Shown piece after piece: positions 29,126 to 38,401 of a stretch of DNA of 64,000 nucleotides. The translations under genes were made by a program, and so were the position numbers. The notes beneath the pieces are model-generated. The model was not told the DNA's origin and ran no database searches. It was given only the letters and a program-made list of their open reading frames with translations. The DNA is taken from positions 42,775 through 106,774 of the forward strand of contig CAMLDI010000009.1 of assembly GCA_946478845.1 (NCBI GenBank), in the 5' to 3' direction. Within the stretch, counting starts at the first letter, position 1, and each line of letters opens with the position of its first letter. This DNA comes from an uncultured Paenibacillaceae bacterium (GTDB lineage: Bacteria > Bacillota > Bacilli > Aneurinibacillales > Aneurinibacillaceae).

Positions 29126-30067
29126 ATGCATAACTTAGTGGAAAGAATTCTGAAAGGAGATATCCGGGCAGTTGCCCGGGCAATCTCCTATGTAGAAGAT
29201 AATCATCCAGATAAAACACAAATTCTACAAGAATTATATCCTCATACGGGGAAAGCATATTTGGTCGGAATAACCGGCGCACCAGGAGCAGGGAAAAGTT
29301 CACTGGTTAATAAATTGATCGGTTACATGCGGAAACTGGGACTTTCTGTAGGGATTGTCGCAGTTGATCCTACTAGCCCTTTTACTGGGGGTGCGATTCT
29401 TGGGGATCGTATCCGCATGCAGGATCATTTTCTTGATCCTGAAGTATTTATCCGTAGCATGGGTACCCGGGGAAGCCTGGGGGGCCTTTCCCGCAATACG
29501 AAAGAGGCCGTACGCATTCTTGATGCTTATGGTAAAGATGTGATCATCATTGAAACCGTAGGCGTAGGCCAATCTGAATTGGATATTATGAATATTGCTG
29601 ATTCCACTGCCGTAGTTTTAAATCCTGGCGGCGGGGATACCATTCAGGCCTTTAAAGCGGGGATTATGGAAATTGCCGATCTCTTTGTGGTGAACAAAGC
29701 GGATTTAGCAGGTACTGATAAACTGGTGCGGGAAGTCGAGCAAATGCTAGACCTTGTTAAGCATGATGCCCCATGGCGTCCGCCAATTGTTAAAACCATC
29801 ACCTTTAGAAATGAAGGCCTTGATGAATTGTGGACCGCCTTTTTAAGCCATAAAGAATTTTCTCTTGGTGCAGGGGATTTTGAGAAACGCCGTTCTTCCC
29901 ACCTTAAGGAAGAGGTTGTTGAGATTGTCAATTATCAGGTGCACCAAATGATCCTGCAGCAATTGAAAGATCAACAATACCAACAGTTAATGGAACAGGT
30001 TTCCAATCGAGCGGTTGACCCCTATGTTGTAGCCGGGAAACTAATCGAACAATTAACAGGAAAATAA
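29126..30067 (+). CDS. meaB: MeaB/ArgK-family GTPase, B12-mutase chaperone
   Basis: G3E-type P-loop GTPase of 313 residues that protects and loads adenosylcobalamin-dependent acyl-CoA mutases. The Walker A motif is GAPGAGKSS (about 51-59). VDPTSPFTGGAILGDRIRM and the base-recognition NKAD are present. A stand-alone MeaB beside the fused IcmF is notable, because IcmF already contains such a domain. Either a separate methylmalonyl-CoA mutase exists elsewhere in the genome, or MeaB assists IcmF. GGTTGGTGG serves as ribosome-binding site. Confidence 0.92.
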   Translation: MHNLVERILKGDIRAVARAISYVEDNHPDKTQILQELYPHTGKAYLVGITGAPGAGKSSLVNKLIGYMRKLGLSVGIVAVDPTSPFTGGAILGDRIRMQDHFLDPEVFIRSMGTRGSLGGLSRNTKEAVRILDAYGKDVIIIETVGVGQSELDIMNIADSTAVVLNPGGGDTIQAFKAGIMEIADLFVVNKADLAGTDKLVREVEQMLDLVKHDAPWRPPIVKTITFRNEGLDELWTAFLSHKEFSLGAGDFEKRRSSHLKEEVVEIVNYQVHQMILQQLKDQQYQQLMEQVSNRAVDPYVVAGKLIEQLTGK

Positions 30068-30116
30068 TTTTACAAAATATAAGAGTTTTAACATAGGTTA
30101 TCTGTCCGGTTTAAGA

Positions 30117-30148
30117 AGAGAAGGCTTGGCGTCCGCCAAGTTTTCTTT
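30117..30148 (+). terminator. Terminator after meaB
   Basis: AGAAGGCTTGGC and GCCAAGTTTTCT pair around GTCC, with a T-rich 3' arm. It separates the thiolase-meaB operon from tetR-icmF. Confidence 0.75.
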
Positions 30149-30154
30149 ACCGGA

Positions 30155-30185
30155 TTGCTGAGTAATCGCTCAGTCAGGGTATAAA
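30155..30185 (+). promoter_or_regulatory. tetR-icmF promoter with overlapping inverted-repeat operator
   Basis: TATAAA (30180-30185) with TTGCTG (30155-30160, spacer 19) is the best promoter. TGAGTAATCGCTCAGTCA (30159-30176) lies between them, with arms TGAGTAA and TGACTGA like the repeats at 22362 and 24622. This suggests autoregulation by the TetR protein encoded immediately downstream. Confidence 0.5.
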
Positions 30186-30198
30186 AGGAGAGAATACA

Positions 30199-30825
30199 AT
30201 GAAACAAAAACGAAAAGCAATCCCTTCAATGGTTAAGGACCCCCAGTTAATTCAACGGAGAAGGGAACAAATCATTGAAGCGTCCGTAGAGCTTTTCATA
30301 TCAAAAGGATTCCATAAGACAACAACAAGAGAGATTTCACAATCTTCAGGATTTAGCATTGGAACCCTTTATGAATATATTGAGTCGAAAGAAGATGTTC
30401 TTTATCTGGTATGCGATGATATTCACCAGAAAATAGAAAAAGGGCTCAAAGAAGTCATTGTTGAAGAGGCAACGACAGTGGATATGCTTCGTTCTGCCAT
30501 CTCCGGGTTTATTCGAGTAATTGACGAAATGCAAGACCGAGTCCTGCTGATTTACCAGGAAATCAAATCCCTGCCCAAAGAACAGATGATCTATGTACTT
30601 CAGAAAGAACAGGAAATTACCGGGTATTTTGAGAAAATTCTGCGCCGCGGCATGGAAGACGGAACCTTAAAGATTGATGAACAATCAATCTTTCTTATGG
30701 CTCATAACATTGTTGTCCTGGGAGAAAAGTGGACCTTCCGCCGTTGGGCTTTACAAAAAAAATATACCCTTGAACAATACACAGAGATGCAGACCTCCCT
30801 TATTTTACGGGAGTTAATCCTTTAG
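30199..30825 (+). CDS. TetR family transcriptional regulator
   Basis: A 208-residue regulator. The N-terminal TetR helix-turn-helix spans about 20-68 (IIEASVELFISKGFHKTTTREISQ... IGTLYEYIESKEDVLY). The C-terminal ligand domain is all-helical, and acyl-CoA is a plausible ligand as for FadR-type regulators. It sits between the beta-oxidation operon and icmF, with similar inverted repeats at its own promoter and two others. AAAGGAGAG precedes the ATG. Not a close match to B. subtilis FadR, so I give no symbol. Confidence 0.88.
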   Translation: MKQKRKAIPSMVKDPQLIQRRREQIIEASVELFISKGFHKTTTREISQSSGFSIGTLYEYIESKEDVLYLVCDDIHQKIEKGLKEVIVEEATTVDMLRSAISGFIRVIDEMQDRVLLIYQEIKSLPKEQMIYVLQKEQEITGYFEKILRRGMEDGTLKIDEQSIFLMAHNIVVLGEKWTFRRWALQKKYTLEQYTEMQTSLILRELIL

Positions 30826-30866
30826 TCACCTTTTGAAAGCCAAAAATTTCAAGGAGGATTTCAATA

Positions 30867-33800
30867 ATGGAGAGCACTGTTTACCGTCCGAAGCATAACG
30901 TTCGTTTTGTTACAGCAGCCAGTTTGTTTGATGGCCATGATGCGACCATTAATATTATGCGCCGTTTATTGCAAGCCTCTGGAGTAGAAGTCATTCACCT
31001 TGGACATAACCGCTCTGTTGAAGAAATCGTAGATGCAGCCATTCAAGAAGATGCTCAGGGCATCGCGATCACATCCTATCAAGGCGGACATGTGGAATTC
31101 TTTAAATATATGATTGATCTTTTAAAAGAAAAAGGAGCACCCCATATTAAAGTGTTCGGCGGTGGCGGCGGGGTAATTGTACCTGCTGAAATTAGCGAAC
31201 TAGAAGCTTACGGGGTAGCAAAAATCTTCTCCCCTGATGATGGGCGCAAAATGGGCCTTCAGGGGATGATTAATCACATTGTTGAACAAACCGATTATCC
31301 TACCCCTAAAGATGTGGAAAAGGAACTTGAAGAATTAAAAACAGGCAATTGGAATGCCGTTGCCCGCCTCATTACCCTTGCGGAAGACCACGTTGAAAAA
31401 CAAGATCAGCAGGTTGCTGCTACCATGGAAAAGGTTCATGAGCTTATTCATAAGGTACCAGTATTAGGGATCACAGGAACAGGCGGTGCAGGGAAAAGTT
31501 CATTAACCGATGAAATTGTGCGCCGTTTCCTTGCTTTTTACCCGGGAAAAACCATGGCTATTCTTTCAGTTGACCCTTCCAAACAAAAAACCGGTGGAGC
31601 ACTTCTTGGCGACCGTATTCGTATGAATGCCATTCAATCTCCCCGGGTGTATATGCGTTCCCTTGCAACACGCAATTCCCATAGTGAGTTAAGTAAGGCA
31701 ATTAAAGATGCCATTGAAATTGTTAAAGCTGCTGGATATGATTTTATCATTGTGGAAACTTCAGGCATTGGCCAGGGGGATGCCCAGATTGTAGATGTTT
31801 GTGACATCTCTATGTATGTAATGACCAGTGAGTTTGGCGCTGCAACCCAATTAGAGAAAATTGACATGATTGACTATGCCGATCTCATTGTGATCAATAA
31901 ATTTGATCGCCGTGGTTCTGAAGACGCTCTTCGTGATGTCCGGAAACAATGGAAGCGGAGCAATAATCGTTTTGACCTTGCAGATGAACAGGCTCCTGTA
32001 TTTGGCACCATCGCCAGCCAGTTTAATGATGCAGGGACGGATCGCCTTTTTGCAAACCTGTTCTCTATCATTAAAGGAAAAGCACAGGTGGATTGGGACA
32101 TTCCTGAGAAAAAAGAGAATGTAGCATCATCGAAAAAACGGCAAATCATTTCTCCAGAACGGGTAAATTACCTGGGGGATATTGTAAATACCATCCATGA
32201 ATATAAAGAATTTACGAAAAATCAAGTTGCGATTGCCCGGAAGTTGTTCCAACTAAAAGGGGTACTTACAGAAGTTAGTGCAGAATTGCGCCCTGAAATT
32301 GAAGGTTTAATTGCTCATTATGAAGAACAAATCCATCCAGAATGCAAAAAGGTTATTGAAAATTGGAAGTCATTAAAAGAATCTTACAGCCGGGATCGTT
32401 TTGTAACGAAAGTTCGGGATAAAGAAATTTATACCGATCTTTACACCACGTCCCTTTCAGGCACTCGCATTCCTAAAGTAGCTCTTCCTAAGTTTGAGGA
32501 TTGGGGCGAAATTTTGCGTTGGTCCATGGCGGAAAATGTGCCTGGGGAATTTCCTTACACAGCCGGGGTATTCCCCTTCAAACGGGAAGGAGAAGATCCT
32601 AAACGGCAATTTGCTGGAGAAGGAAGCCCTGAAAGAACCAATTACCGTTTCCATTATCTTTCCCGGGATGATGAGGCAAAACGCTTAAGTACAGCTTTTG
32701 ATAGCGTAACCCTGTACGGGGAAGATCCAGACCATCGCCCCGATATTTATGGGAAAGTAGGAAATAGCGGTGTAAACGTATGTACTCTCAATGACATGAA
32801 GAAATTGTATGCAGGTTTTGACCTTTGCCATCCTTCTACATCTGTATCTATGACCATTAATGGGCCAGCGCCAATTATGCTTGCCATGTTTTTGAATACA
32901 GCCATTGACCAACAAATTGAGAAGTTTGAAAAAGAACAGGGCCGTGAAGCATGGTCGGAAGAAAAAGAGAAAATCAAAGCCTTAACCTTCCAGAATATCC
33001 GGGGAACAGTTCAAGCAGACATTCTCAAAGAAGACCAGGGGCAAAACACATGCATCTTCTCGACGGAATTCGCTCTGAAAATGATGGGGGATATTCAAGA
33101 GTACTTTATCCAAAATAAAGTCCGCAATTATTATTCTGTCAGCATTTCCGGGTACCATATTGCTGAAGCAGGCGCCAATCCTATCTCCCAATTGGCTTTC
33201 ACCCTGGCCAATGGCTTTACCTATGTGGAATATTATCTTTCCCGGGGTATGAAAATAGACGACTTTGCGCCGAACCTTTCCTTCTTCTTTAGCAATGGGT
33301 TAGATCCAGAGTATAGCGTACTGGGCCGTGTAGCCCGCAGAATCTGGGCAACAGCCATGAAATACAAATACAAAGGCAACGAACGTAGCCAAAAGTTAAA
33401 ATACCATACCCAAACTTCGGGGCGTTCTCTCCATGCCCAGGAAATGGATTTCAACGATATCCGTACAACGTTGCAAGCGTTAATGGCTATCTATGACAAT
33501 TGTAATTCTTTGCATACCAATGCTTATGATGAAGCCATTACAACACCAACAGAGAACTCTGTACGCCGTGCCATGGCCATTCAAATGATTATCACGAAAG
33601 AATTAGGCCTGGCGAAAAATGAAAATCCATTACAAGGATCCTTTATTATTGAAGAATTAACCGATCTGGTAGAAGAAGCTGTTCTGGCAGAATTTAGCCG
33701 AATCAATGACCGTGGCGGCGTTCTCGGTGCTATGGAGACCCAGTATCAACGTAGCAAAATTCAAGAGGAATCCCTCTACTATGAAACGAAAAAGCATAAC

Positions 33801-34100
33801 GGGGAATTGCCGATTATCGGGGTAAATACCTTCTTAAACCCTAATTCCTCTGAAGCAGACTATGAAATCGAGTTAGCCCGGGCAACAGACGAAGAAAAAG
33901 AACAACAAATTACCAACCTTCGTGCCTTCCAGGCCCAATATAAGGATGAAGCAATTCAGTCATTGGAACAATTAAAAGAAGTAGCCCGCACAGGCGGCAA
34001 CATTTTTGCGCAACTTTTAGAAACTGTTAAAGTGGCCAGCCTTGGGCAAATTTCTTCCGCTCTCTATGAAGTGGGCGGGCAATATCGCCGCAATATGTAA
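30867..34100 (+). CDS. icmF: Fused isobutyryl-CoA mutase IcmF
   Basis: Adenosylcobalamin-dependent interconversion of isobutyryl-CoA and n-butyryl-CoA, 1077 residues in one chain. Residues 1-150 form the B12-binding domain (DGHDATI supplies the lower-ligand His). A MeaB-like GTPase domain follows, with P-loop GTGGAGKSS at about 204-212. The TIM-barrel mutase runs from about 510 and includes [12 protein letters not shown]. Phe582 (RQFAGEG) and Gln726 (GQNTCIF) stand where methylmalonyl-CoA mutases have Tyr and Arg, which is the isobutyryl-CoA signature. AAGGAGG precedes the ATG. It is probably co-transcribed with tetR. Confidence 0.95.
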   Translation: MESTVYRPKHNVRFVTAASLFDGHDATINIMRRLLQASGVEVIHLGHNRSVEEIVDAAIQEDAQGIAITSYQGGHVEFFKYMIDLLKEKGAPHIKVFGGGGGVIVPAEISELEAYGVAKIFSPDDGRKMGLQGMINHIVEQTDYPTPKDVEKELEELKTGNWNAVARLITLAEDHVEKQDQQVAATMEKVHELIHKVPVLGITGTGGAGKSSLTDEIVRRFLAFYPGKTMAILSVDPSKQKTGGALLGDRIRMNAIQSPRVYMRSLATRNSHSELSKAIKDAIEIVKAAGYDFIIVETSGIGQGDAQIVDVCDISMYVMTSEFGAATQLEKIDMIDYADLIVINKFDRRGSEDALRDVRKQWKRSNNRFDLADEQAPVFGTIASQFNDAGTDRLFANLFSIIKGKAQVDWDIPEKKENVASSKKRQIISPERVNYLGDIVNTIHEYKEFTKNQVAIARKLFQLKGVLTEVSAELRPEIEGLIAHYEEQIHPECKKVIENWKSLKESYSRDRFVTKVRDKEIYTDLYTTSLSGTRIPKVALPKFEDWGEILRWSMAENVPGEFPYTAGVFPFKREGEDPKRQFAGEGSPERTNYRFHYLSRDDEAKRLSTAFDSVTLYGEDPDHRPDIYGKVGNSGVNVCTLNDMKKLYAGFDLCHPSTSVSMTINGPAPIMLAMFLNTAIDQQIEKFEKEQGREAWSEEKEKIKALTFQNIRGTVQADILKEDQGQNTCIFSTEFALKMMGDIQEYFIQNKVRNYYSVSISGYHIAEAGANPISQLAFTLANGFTYVEYYLSRGMKIDDFAPNLSFFFSNGLDPEYSVLGRVARRIWATAMKYKYKGNERSQKLKYHTQTSGRSLHAQEMDFNDIRTTLQALMAIYDNCNSLHTNAYDEAITTPTENSVRRAMAIQMIITKELGLAKNENPLQGSFIIEELTDLVEEAVLAEFSRINDRGGVLGAMETQYQRSKIQEESLYYETKKHNGELPIIGVNTFLNPNSSEADYEIELARATDEEKEQQITNLRAFQAQYKDEAIQSLEQLKEVARTGGNIFAQLLETVKVASLGQISSALYEVGGQYRRNM

Positions 34101-34107
34101 TGAATCA

Positions 34108-34148
34108 AAAACGTCCAGAGGAGAAACTTCCTCTGGACGTTTTTTTTG
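34108..34148 (+). terminator. Terminator after icmF
   Basis: AAAACGTCCAGAGGA and TTCCTCTGGACGTTTT pair around GAAAC, followed by a T tract. Confidence 0.92.
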
Positions 34149-34153
34149 GTAAA

Positions 34154-34203
34154 GAAGCCTACGAATCAAAAAAGTTGCCGTTTTGATTCATAGGCTTCTT
34201 CTT
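34154..34203. terminator. Second hairpin between icmF and the glycan genes
   Basis: GAAGCCTACGAATCAAAA (34154-34171) and its near-perfect complement at 34181-34198 form a long stem followed by TTCTTTTTC. It is a tandem back-up terminator or a cassette-border repeat. Confidence 0.65.
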
Positions 34204-34275
34204 TTTCGAACGGGCTTGTATTTTTAATCATATAATATTTTAAAAGATTACAAGGAGCAGGAAAGGGAGATTAAC

Positions 34276-35040
34276 TTGAGTCAAGATCCGGGGGAAATTA
34301 ATTTTATAAAATGCCTCTTTATTTTTTATCACAGGTATCAACACTTTGTTTTTTTGGATATTGGGGCAAATATGGGAATGTATACGGATCATATATTGCA
34401 ATTCAGAAAAGAAAAAGGTTCATATCATCTTTTTGAACCAACAAACAAGTGCTTTCAGGAATTGGTTAAAAAGTACAAAGGGAAAAATAACATGTACTTA
34501 AATAAATGGGCTGTATCTGATAAAAATGAAGAATTGCCGATTTTTTATGATTCTCAAGGAAGTGCATTAGCCTCCTTATATCAAAGGGATTTAAAACATT
34601 TTGCCATTGATATGAATCAATCAGAAAAAGTGGAAACCATACGCCTTGATGAATATTTAAAAAAACATCAAATACAACATATTCATTTGTTGAAAATTGA
34701 TACGGAAGGACATGAATTGGCTGTCATAAGAGGCCTTGGCGTTTATTTAAATAGTGCTTTAATTGATTTTATTCAATTTGAATATGGTGGAACCTATAAG
34801 GATGCCAATATTCGTTTGTTTGACATGTATGAGATTCTCGAAAAAGCCGGGTTTAAAATTGGAAAATTACATGCCCAGGGCATTAAAATAGTACCTTATG
34901 AACCATTTATGGAAGATTATTCCTATTCAAATTACGTAGCCATACCTCAGAGAATTATCAAAAACTTACAATTCAATATCATTTTTTGCCGGGATTTTTC
35001 ACATAAAACGCATCCCCCCAGGATGGATGGTAAGGGGTAA
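34276..35040 (+). CDS. FkbM family methyltransferase (1)
   Basis: A 254-residue SAM-dependent methyltransferase of the FkbM family, typically O-methylating sugars. Motif I is FLDIGANMGMYTD (about 30-42), then HLFEPTNKCFQEL, KWAVSDKNEE and the family motif LLKIDTEGHELAVIRG. The start is TTG with AAGGGAGA upstream. The last 62 bases run antisense over the end of the next gene; the tail IIFCRDFSHKTHPP has no family look and may be acquired. It begins the accessory glycan cassette. Confidence 0.8.
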   Translation: MSQDPGEINFIKCLFIFYHRYQHFVFLDIGANMGMYTDHILQFRKEKGSYHLFEPTNKCFQELVKKYKGKNNMYLNKWAVSDKNEELPIFYDSQGSALASLYQRDLKHFAIDMNQSEKVETIRLDEYLKKHQIQHIHLLKIDTEGHELAVIRGLGVYLNSALIDFIQFEYGGTYKDANIRLFDMYEILEKAGFKIGKLHAQGIKIVPYEPFMEDYSYSNYVAIPQRIIKNLQFNIIFCRDFSHKTHPPRMDGKG

Positions 35041-35617
35041 GGGTTTTAACCCGTGTAAAACCGCAGGAATATAAGAAATGATCCATATCTTGAATAAGGG
35101 CACAACCTTCATACAGTTCAGCAAAATTAACCTCTGTATTAATGGCTTCTATATTTTTTAATGTTTCTATTCCTCCTTTTAGTGCTAATAATTCGGCTCC
35201 CTGTATATCAATGTTAATCATGTTATACATTCCAGGGGGAATATTTAATTCTTTTGCAAGAGTATCCAGTGTTTTGCTTACTACGGCTATTTTTTGTGTT
35301 TCTGTAATGCCTGGATATAACTCTTTGTGTTTTTTTAGGGGTAAAATTGAACTGCTTTGGTCAAAGGATGTGACATGAAGTTCAACCATCCCGTTTTTAT
35401 CGCTAATGGCACAATTGACTGTTTTTATATGGGGCTGTGAGCCTACATTGGCACATAATTTTTGGTATACTAAAGGATTGGCTTCAATAAATAAAACATG
35501 TTTAATCCCTAGCTGATTGTAAATCTTCGATTCTCTCCCCTCATGAGCGCCAATATGAATAACACCCCTTGGGATAATCCCGTTTTCTTTGCAAAGGCTT
35601 CCTAAATCCATAATCAT
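34979..35617 (-). CDS. FkbM family methyltransferase (2)
   Basis: A 212-residue FkbM-type methyltransferase, the only gene of the cassette on the minus strand. Motifs are VIHIGAHEGRESKIY, LFIEANPLVYQKL, CAISDKNG and MINIDIQGAELLALKG. It is a different subgroup from its convergent neighbour, as shown by HIGAHEG versus DIGANMG. The frame is open to 35701, but AGAAGG lies just before ATG 35617, which gives the natural N terminus. It overlaps the upstream gene by 62 bases tail to tail. Confidence 0.78.
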   Translation of the reverse strand: MIMDLGSLCKENGIIPRGVIHIGAHEGRESKIYNQLGIKHVLFIEANPLVYQKLCANVGSQPHIKTVNCAISDKNGMVELHVTSFDQSSSILPLKKHKELYPGITETQKIAVVSKTLDTLAKELNIPPGMYNMINIDIQGAELLALKGGIETLKNIEAINTEVNFAELYEGCALIQDMDHFLYSCGFTRVKTLTPYHPSWGDAFYVKNPGKK

Positions 35618-35804
35618 GAATCCTTCTCCCACCTTCCATTTAAAACAATATATGTATATTCCAGTGTCCCTTCTCTGTGCAATAATAAATAATTTATTCA
35701 TTTTTATACCCCTTTGTCCCTATCTCTTTTTTACATATTTTCATAAGATAATACTAAGTTGATGGAAATTATAGTAAATGAATAAAAGGTTGGAGGAAAG
35801 ATTG

Positions 35805-36893
35805 ATGGAATTGGATATTCCTATTAAAGGATATTATCCATCGATATATCATTGGATTTTGGAAACCCAACAGTATCAAAACTTTTATCCCCTCTATCTA
35901 GAGGAGACTGTGCATTTACCCCAGCTCAAAGGTCTAGGCCCATCCGTTAAATGGGATTCCTTATTATTTAATAAAACAATTCCCCAGCAATTTGTGGTGA
36001 ACATCCCTTATGGCAGATACATGGGAGAGGTCAGAGGGGGTGCTGTCATTACCCCTTCTAACAAAATGTTGGCAGATGTATCTCAAGAGTATTTTCAGTA
36101 CCAACAATTCGCATTAAAAAAACCTCCGCCTTTGGTTTATGAAGGAAATAATGTGGCTGTTCTGCAATCATATCTGGGGATTAATTACTTTCACTTTTTT
36201 TTTGATGTGGCAGCACGTATCCATTTATTGCAACGTTGTGGGATTCCCATTAGTAAATACATCACCACGAGTACCCAACCTTATCAGGATGAATTGTTAA
36301 CCCTGTTAGGAATACCGAAAGAAAAAAGAATTGAGTCTAATGACCATCTTCACATACGGGCTAAACAATTACTTGTTCCTTCTTATACCGGAAGTCATCG
36401 TGGCCTTGTCCCTAAATGGGCCTGTGATTTTATAAGGGACCAACTGCTTATCCAAAGAAAGGTAGAGCCTCTCCAGGACTATCGTCGCATTTATATTAGC
36501 CGTGGCCTAGCGGCACACCGAAAAGTTGCCAATGAAATTGATGTGCTAGGTTTATTATCTTTCTTTGGGTTTAAACCAGTGTTCCTGGAATTAGAATCAG
36601 TGGAACGAAAAATCCAAATTTTTAATTCAGCCGAGGTTGTCATTGCTCCCCATGGAGCAGGATTATCTAACCTGATTTTTTGTAACCCGGGTACAAAAGT
36701 GATTGAAATATTCCATCCCAATTGGATGCTCCCAAGCTTTTGGATGATTAGCCATTATATGAACCTGGATTACTATTTTTTGCTGGGAAAAGGTACATGT
36801 TTATTCAATCGGATGAAATTAGAATGTATTCATGAAAATATAATCGTTGATCTTTATGAATTACAGGCTACCTTAAACATGGCACTTCTATAA
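35805..36893 (+). CDS. GT61 family glycosyltransferase (DUF563), copy 1
   Basis: A 362-residue glycosyltransferase of the GT61/DUF563 family. The signatures are SYLGINYFHFFFDVAARIHLL, RRIYISRG and the C-terminal VVIAPHGAGLSNLIFCNPG, which is probably nucleotide-sugar binding. It lacks the N-terminal module found in copies 2 and 3 and begins where their catalytic region starts (GYYPSIYHWI). GGAGGAAAG precedes ATG 35805; the frame is open nine codons further without a ribosome-binding site. The donor and acceptor sugars are unknown. Confidence 0.82.
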   Translation: MELDIPIKGYYPSIYHWILETQQYQNFYPLYLEETVHLPQLKGLGPSVKWDSLLFNKTIPQQFVVNIPYGRYMGEVRGGAVITPSNKMLADVSQEYFQYQQFALKKPPPLVYEGNNVAVLQSYLGINYFHFFFDVAARIHLLQRCGIPISKYITTSTQPYQDELLTLLGIPKEKRIESNDHLHIRAKQLLVPSYTGSHRGLVPKWACDFIRDQLLIQRKVEPLQDYRRIYISRGLAAHRKVANEIDVLGLLSFFGFKPVFLELESVERKIQIFNSAEVVIAPHGAGLSNLIFCNPGTKVIEIFHPNWMLPSFWMISHYMNLDYYFLLGKGTCLFNRMKLECIHENIIVDLYELQATLNMALL

Positions 36894-36910
36894 AAAGGGA
36901 GGGGGAAAAA

Positions 36911-38401
36911 ATAGTTTTCCTTTTAAAGAGTCTTTTTCAAAAGGAAAATCAGTTATTTATTCAGGAACTCTACTGGCAGCTGCTAAATAGAGTAGCTAAC
37001 CCATTTGAATTAATGAGAGGATGTCTTGAACTCCAACAGGGGAAATCAAAGGTAGATGTACTTAAAAGGGTAATAGGCAGCATGGAAGCCATCCAATTAT
37101 ACATGCAACCCTTAAACGTATTAAGCCAGGAACATCCTACCATTTGTGATGGTATGCGAGCCTTTTATACGTCACATCCTCTATCCTTTTTTAGAACTGC
37201 ATATGCACGAATCTGTGGGTATGAACCTCCGGAAATAAATGAACAATGGATAAGATTTATTTGTCAGGGAATTGGTGCTCGCACCTTATTTATTGGGAAA
37301 TTAATTGAAGATCAATATGGGGAAAAAGTGGTTAATGGCTATTATCCATCGGTCAGGGATTGGATAACAACAGAAGGGCAGAACAGGCAACATGTCCATA
37401 TCCTTTATAACAAAGAACGGATTCATATGTCGAAAGCCAGTGGAATAGAAAACTCCCTGGAATGGGATCAACTGATCAATCAAATGGAAATCCCAGAACA
37501 ATTTATTGTAGATATCCCTCAAGGGCATTATTGGGGAGAATATCACGGTGCTGTGATGACATCAAATTATAAAATCATTGGAGATATATCACGGGAAATT
37601 TTCTATTACTATGTTTTTCAGAATAAAAAATTACCTTTTCCTGAATACATGGACGGCAGAATCGCTGTTCTTTATTCTTATCTGGGGACGAATTATTTTC
37701 ACTATATGTTTGATGTAGCTGCCCGTATTCATCTGCTCCAGAAAAGCAATCTTCCCATTGATCAATATGTTGTTGATACTCAGCTCCCATTTCAAGATGA
37801 AATGCTAACCTTATTAGGGATTGAAAAAGAAAAAAGAATTCAGATGAACTCAACTCTTTTTTTAAAAGCCAGGCATTTAATCATTCCATCTTACAATATA
37901 AAGGATGGAATGATTCCTAGATGGGTCTGTGATTTCTTAAGAAGGGAATTGTTATTCAATAGAAAAGTGGAAAAAATTCAAGGTTATGAGCGCATCTATA
38001 TTAGCCGTGAAAAAGCCACACGTCGAAAAGTGAAGAATGAAGATGAGGTTATGGAACTCTTACAACCTTTTGGTTTTAAACGTGTTTATCTGGAACAAGA
38101 ACCACTTGTACGAAAAATAGAAATATTTCATTCAGCCAGGGTCATTGTGGCCCCTCATGGAGCAGGTTTAGCTAATCTAATTTTTTGTAATCCAGGTACA
38201 AAGGTTGTTGAATTTTTTAATCCTGCCTGGATGAGACCGAGCTTTCGCCTCATTAGCCAGTATGTAGGATTGGATTATTATTATTTTTTTGGGCAAGAAA
38301 GCTCTGTTCCCTATCAGGCGAAGGATTATAAACGATTACTGGACGATATTATTGTAGAAAAAGAAAAGCTGATTCGGGCTTTAAAGGAGGTATTAAAATG
38401 A
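36911..38401 (+). CDS. DUF4214-GT61 glycosyltransferase, copy 2, probable ATA start
   Basis: Read from ATA 36911 this is a 496-residue protein: a DUF4214-like module (about 1-60, FIQELYWQLLNR... GKSKVDVLKRVIGS), a helical linker and a GT61 domain with YISREKA and VAPHGAGLANLIFCNPG. The homology to copy 3 runs in frame to its very first codons. No ATG, GTG or TTG lies upstream of ATG 37013, which would remove half the module. AAAGGGAGGGGG is placed five bases before the ATA, so a rare ATA start, or a mutated start codon with internal restart at 37013, must be considered. It overlaps copy 3 by four bases (ATGA). Confidence 0.72.
   Translation: MVFLLKSLFQKENQLFIQELYWQLLNRVANPFELMRGCLELQQGKSKVDVLKRVIGSMEAIQLYMQPLNVLSQEHPTICDGMRAFYTSHPLSFFRTAYARICGYEPPEINEQWIRFICQGIGARTLFIGKLIEDQYGEKVVNGYYPSVRDWITTEGQNRQHVHILYNKERIHMSKASGIENSLEWDQLINQMEIPEQFIVDIPQGHYWGEYHGAVMTSNYKIIGDISREIFYYYVFQNKKLPFPEYMDGRIAVLYSYLGTNYFHYMFDVAARIHLLQKSNLPIDQYVVDTQLPFQDEMLTLLGIEKEKRIQMNSTLFLKARHLIIPSYNIKDGMIPRWVCDFLRRELLFNRKVEKIQGYERIYISREKATRRKVKNEDEVMELLQPFGFKRVYLEQEPLVRKIEIFHSARVIVAPHGAGLANLIFCNPGTKVVEFFNPAWMRPSFRLISQYVGLDYYYFFGQESSVPYQAKDYKRLLDDIIVEKEKLIRALKEVLK

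Noticed and set aside
32457..32654. Antisense and alternative-frame open frames inside icmF and the other large genes
   Set aside because: They lack translation signals and lie entirely within genes with clear homology and codon structure in the main frame.
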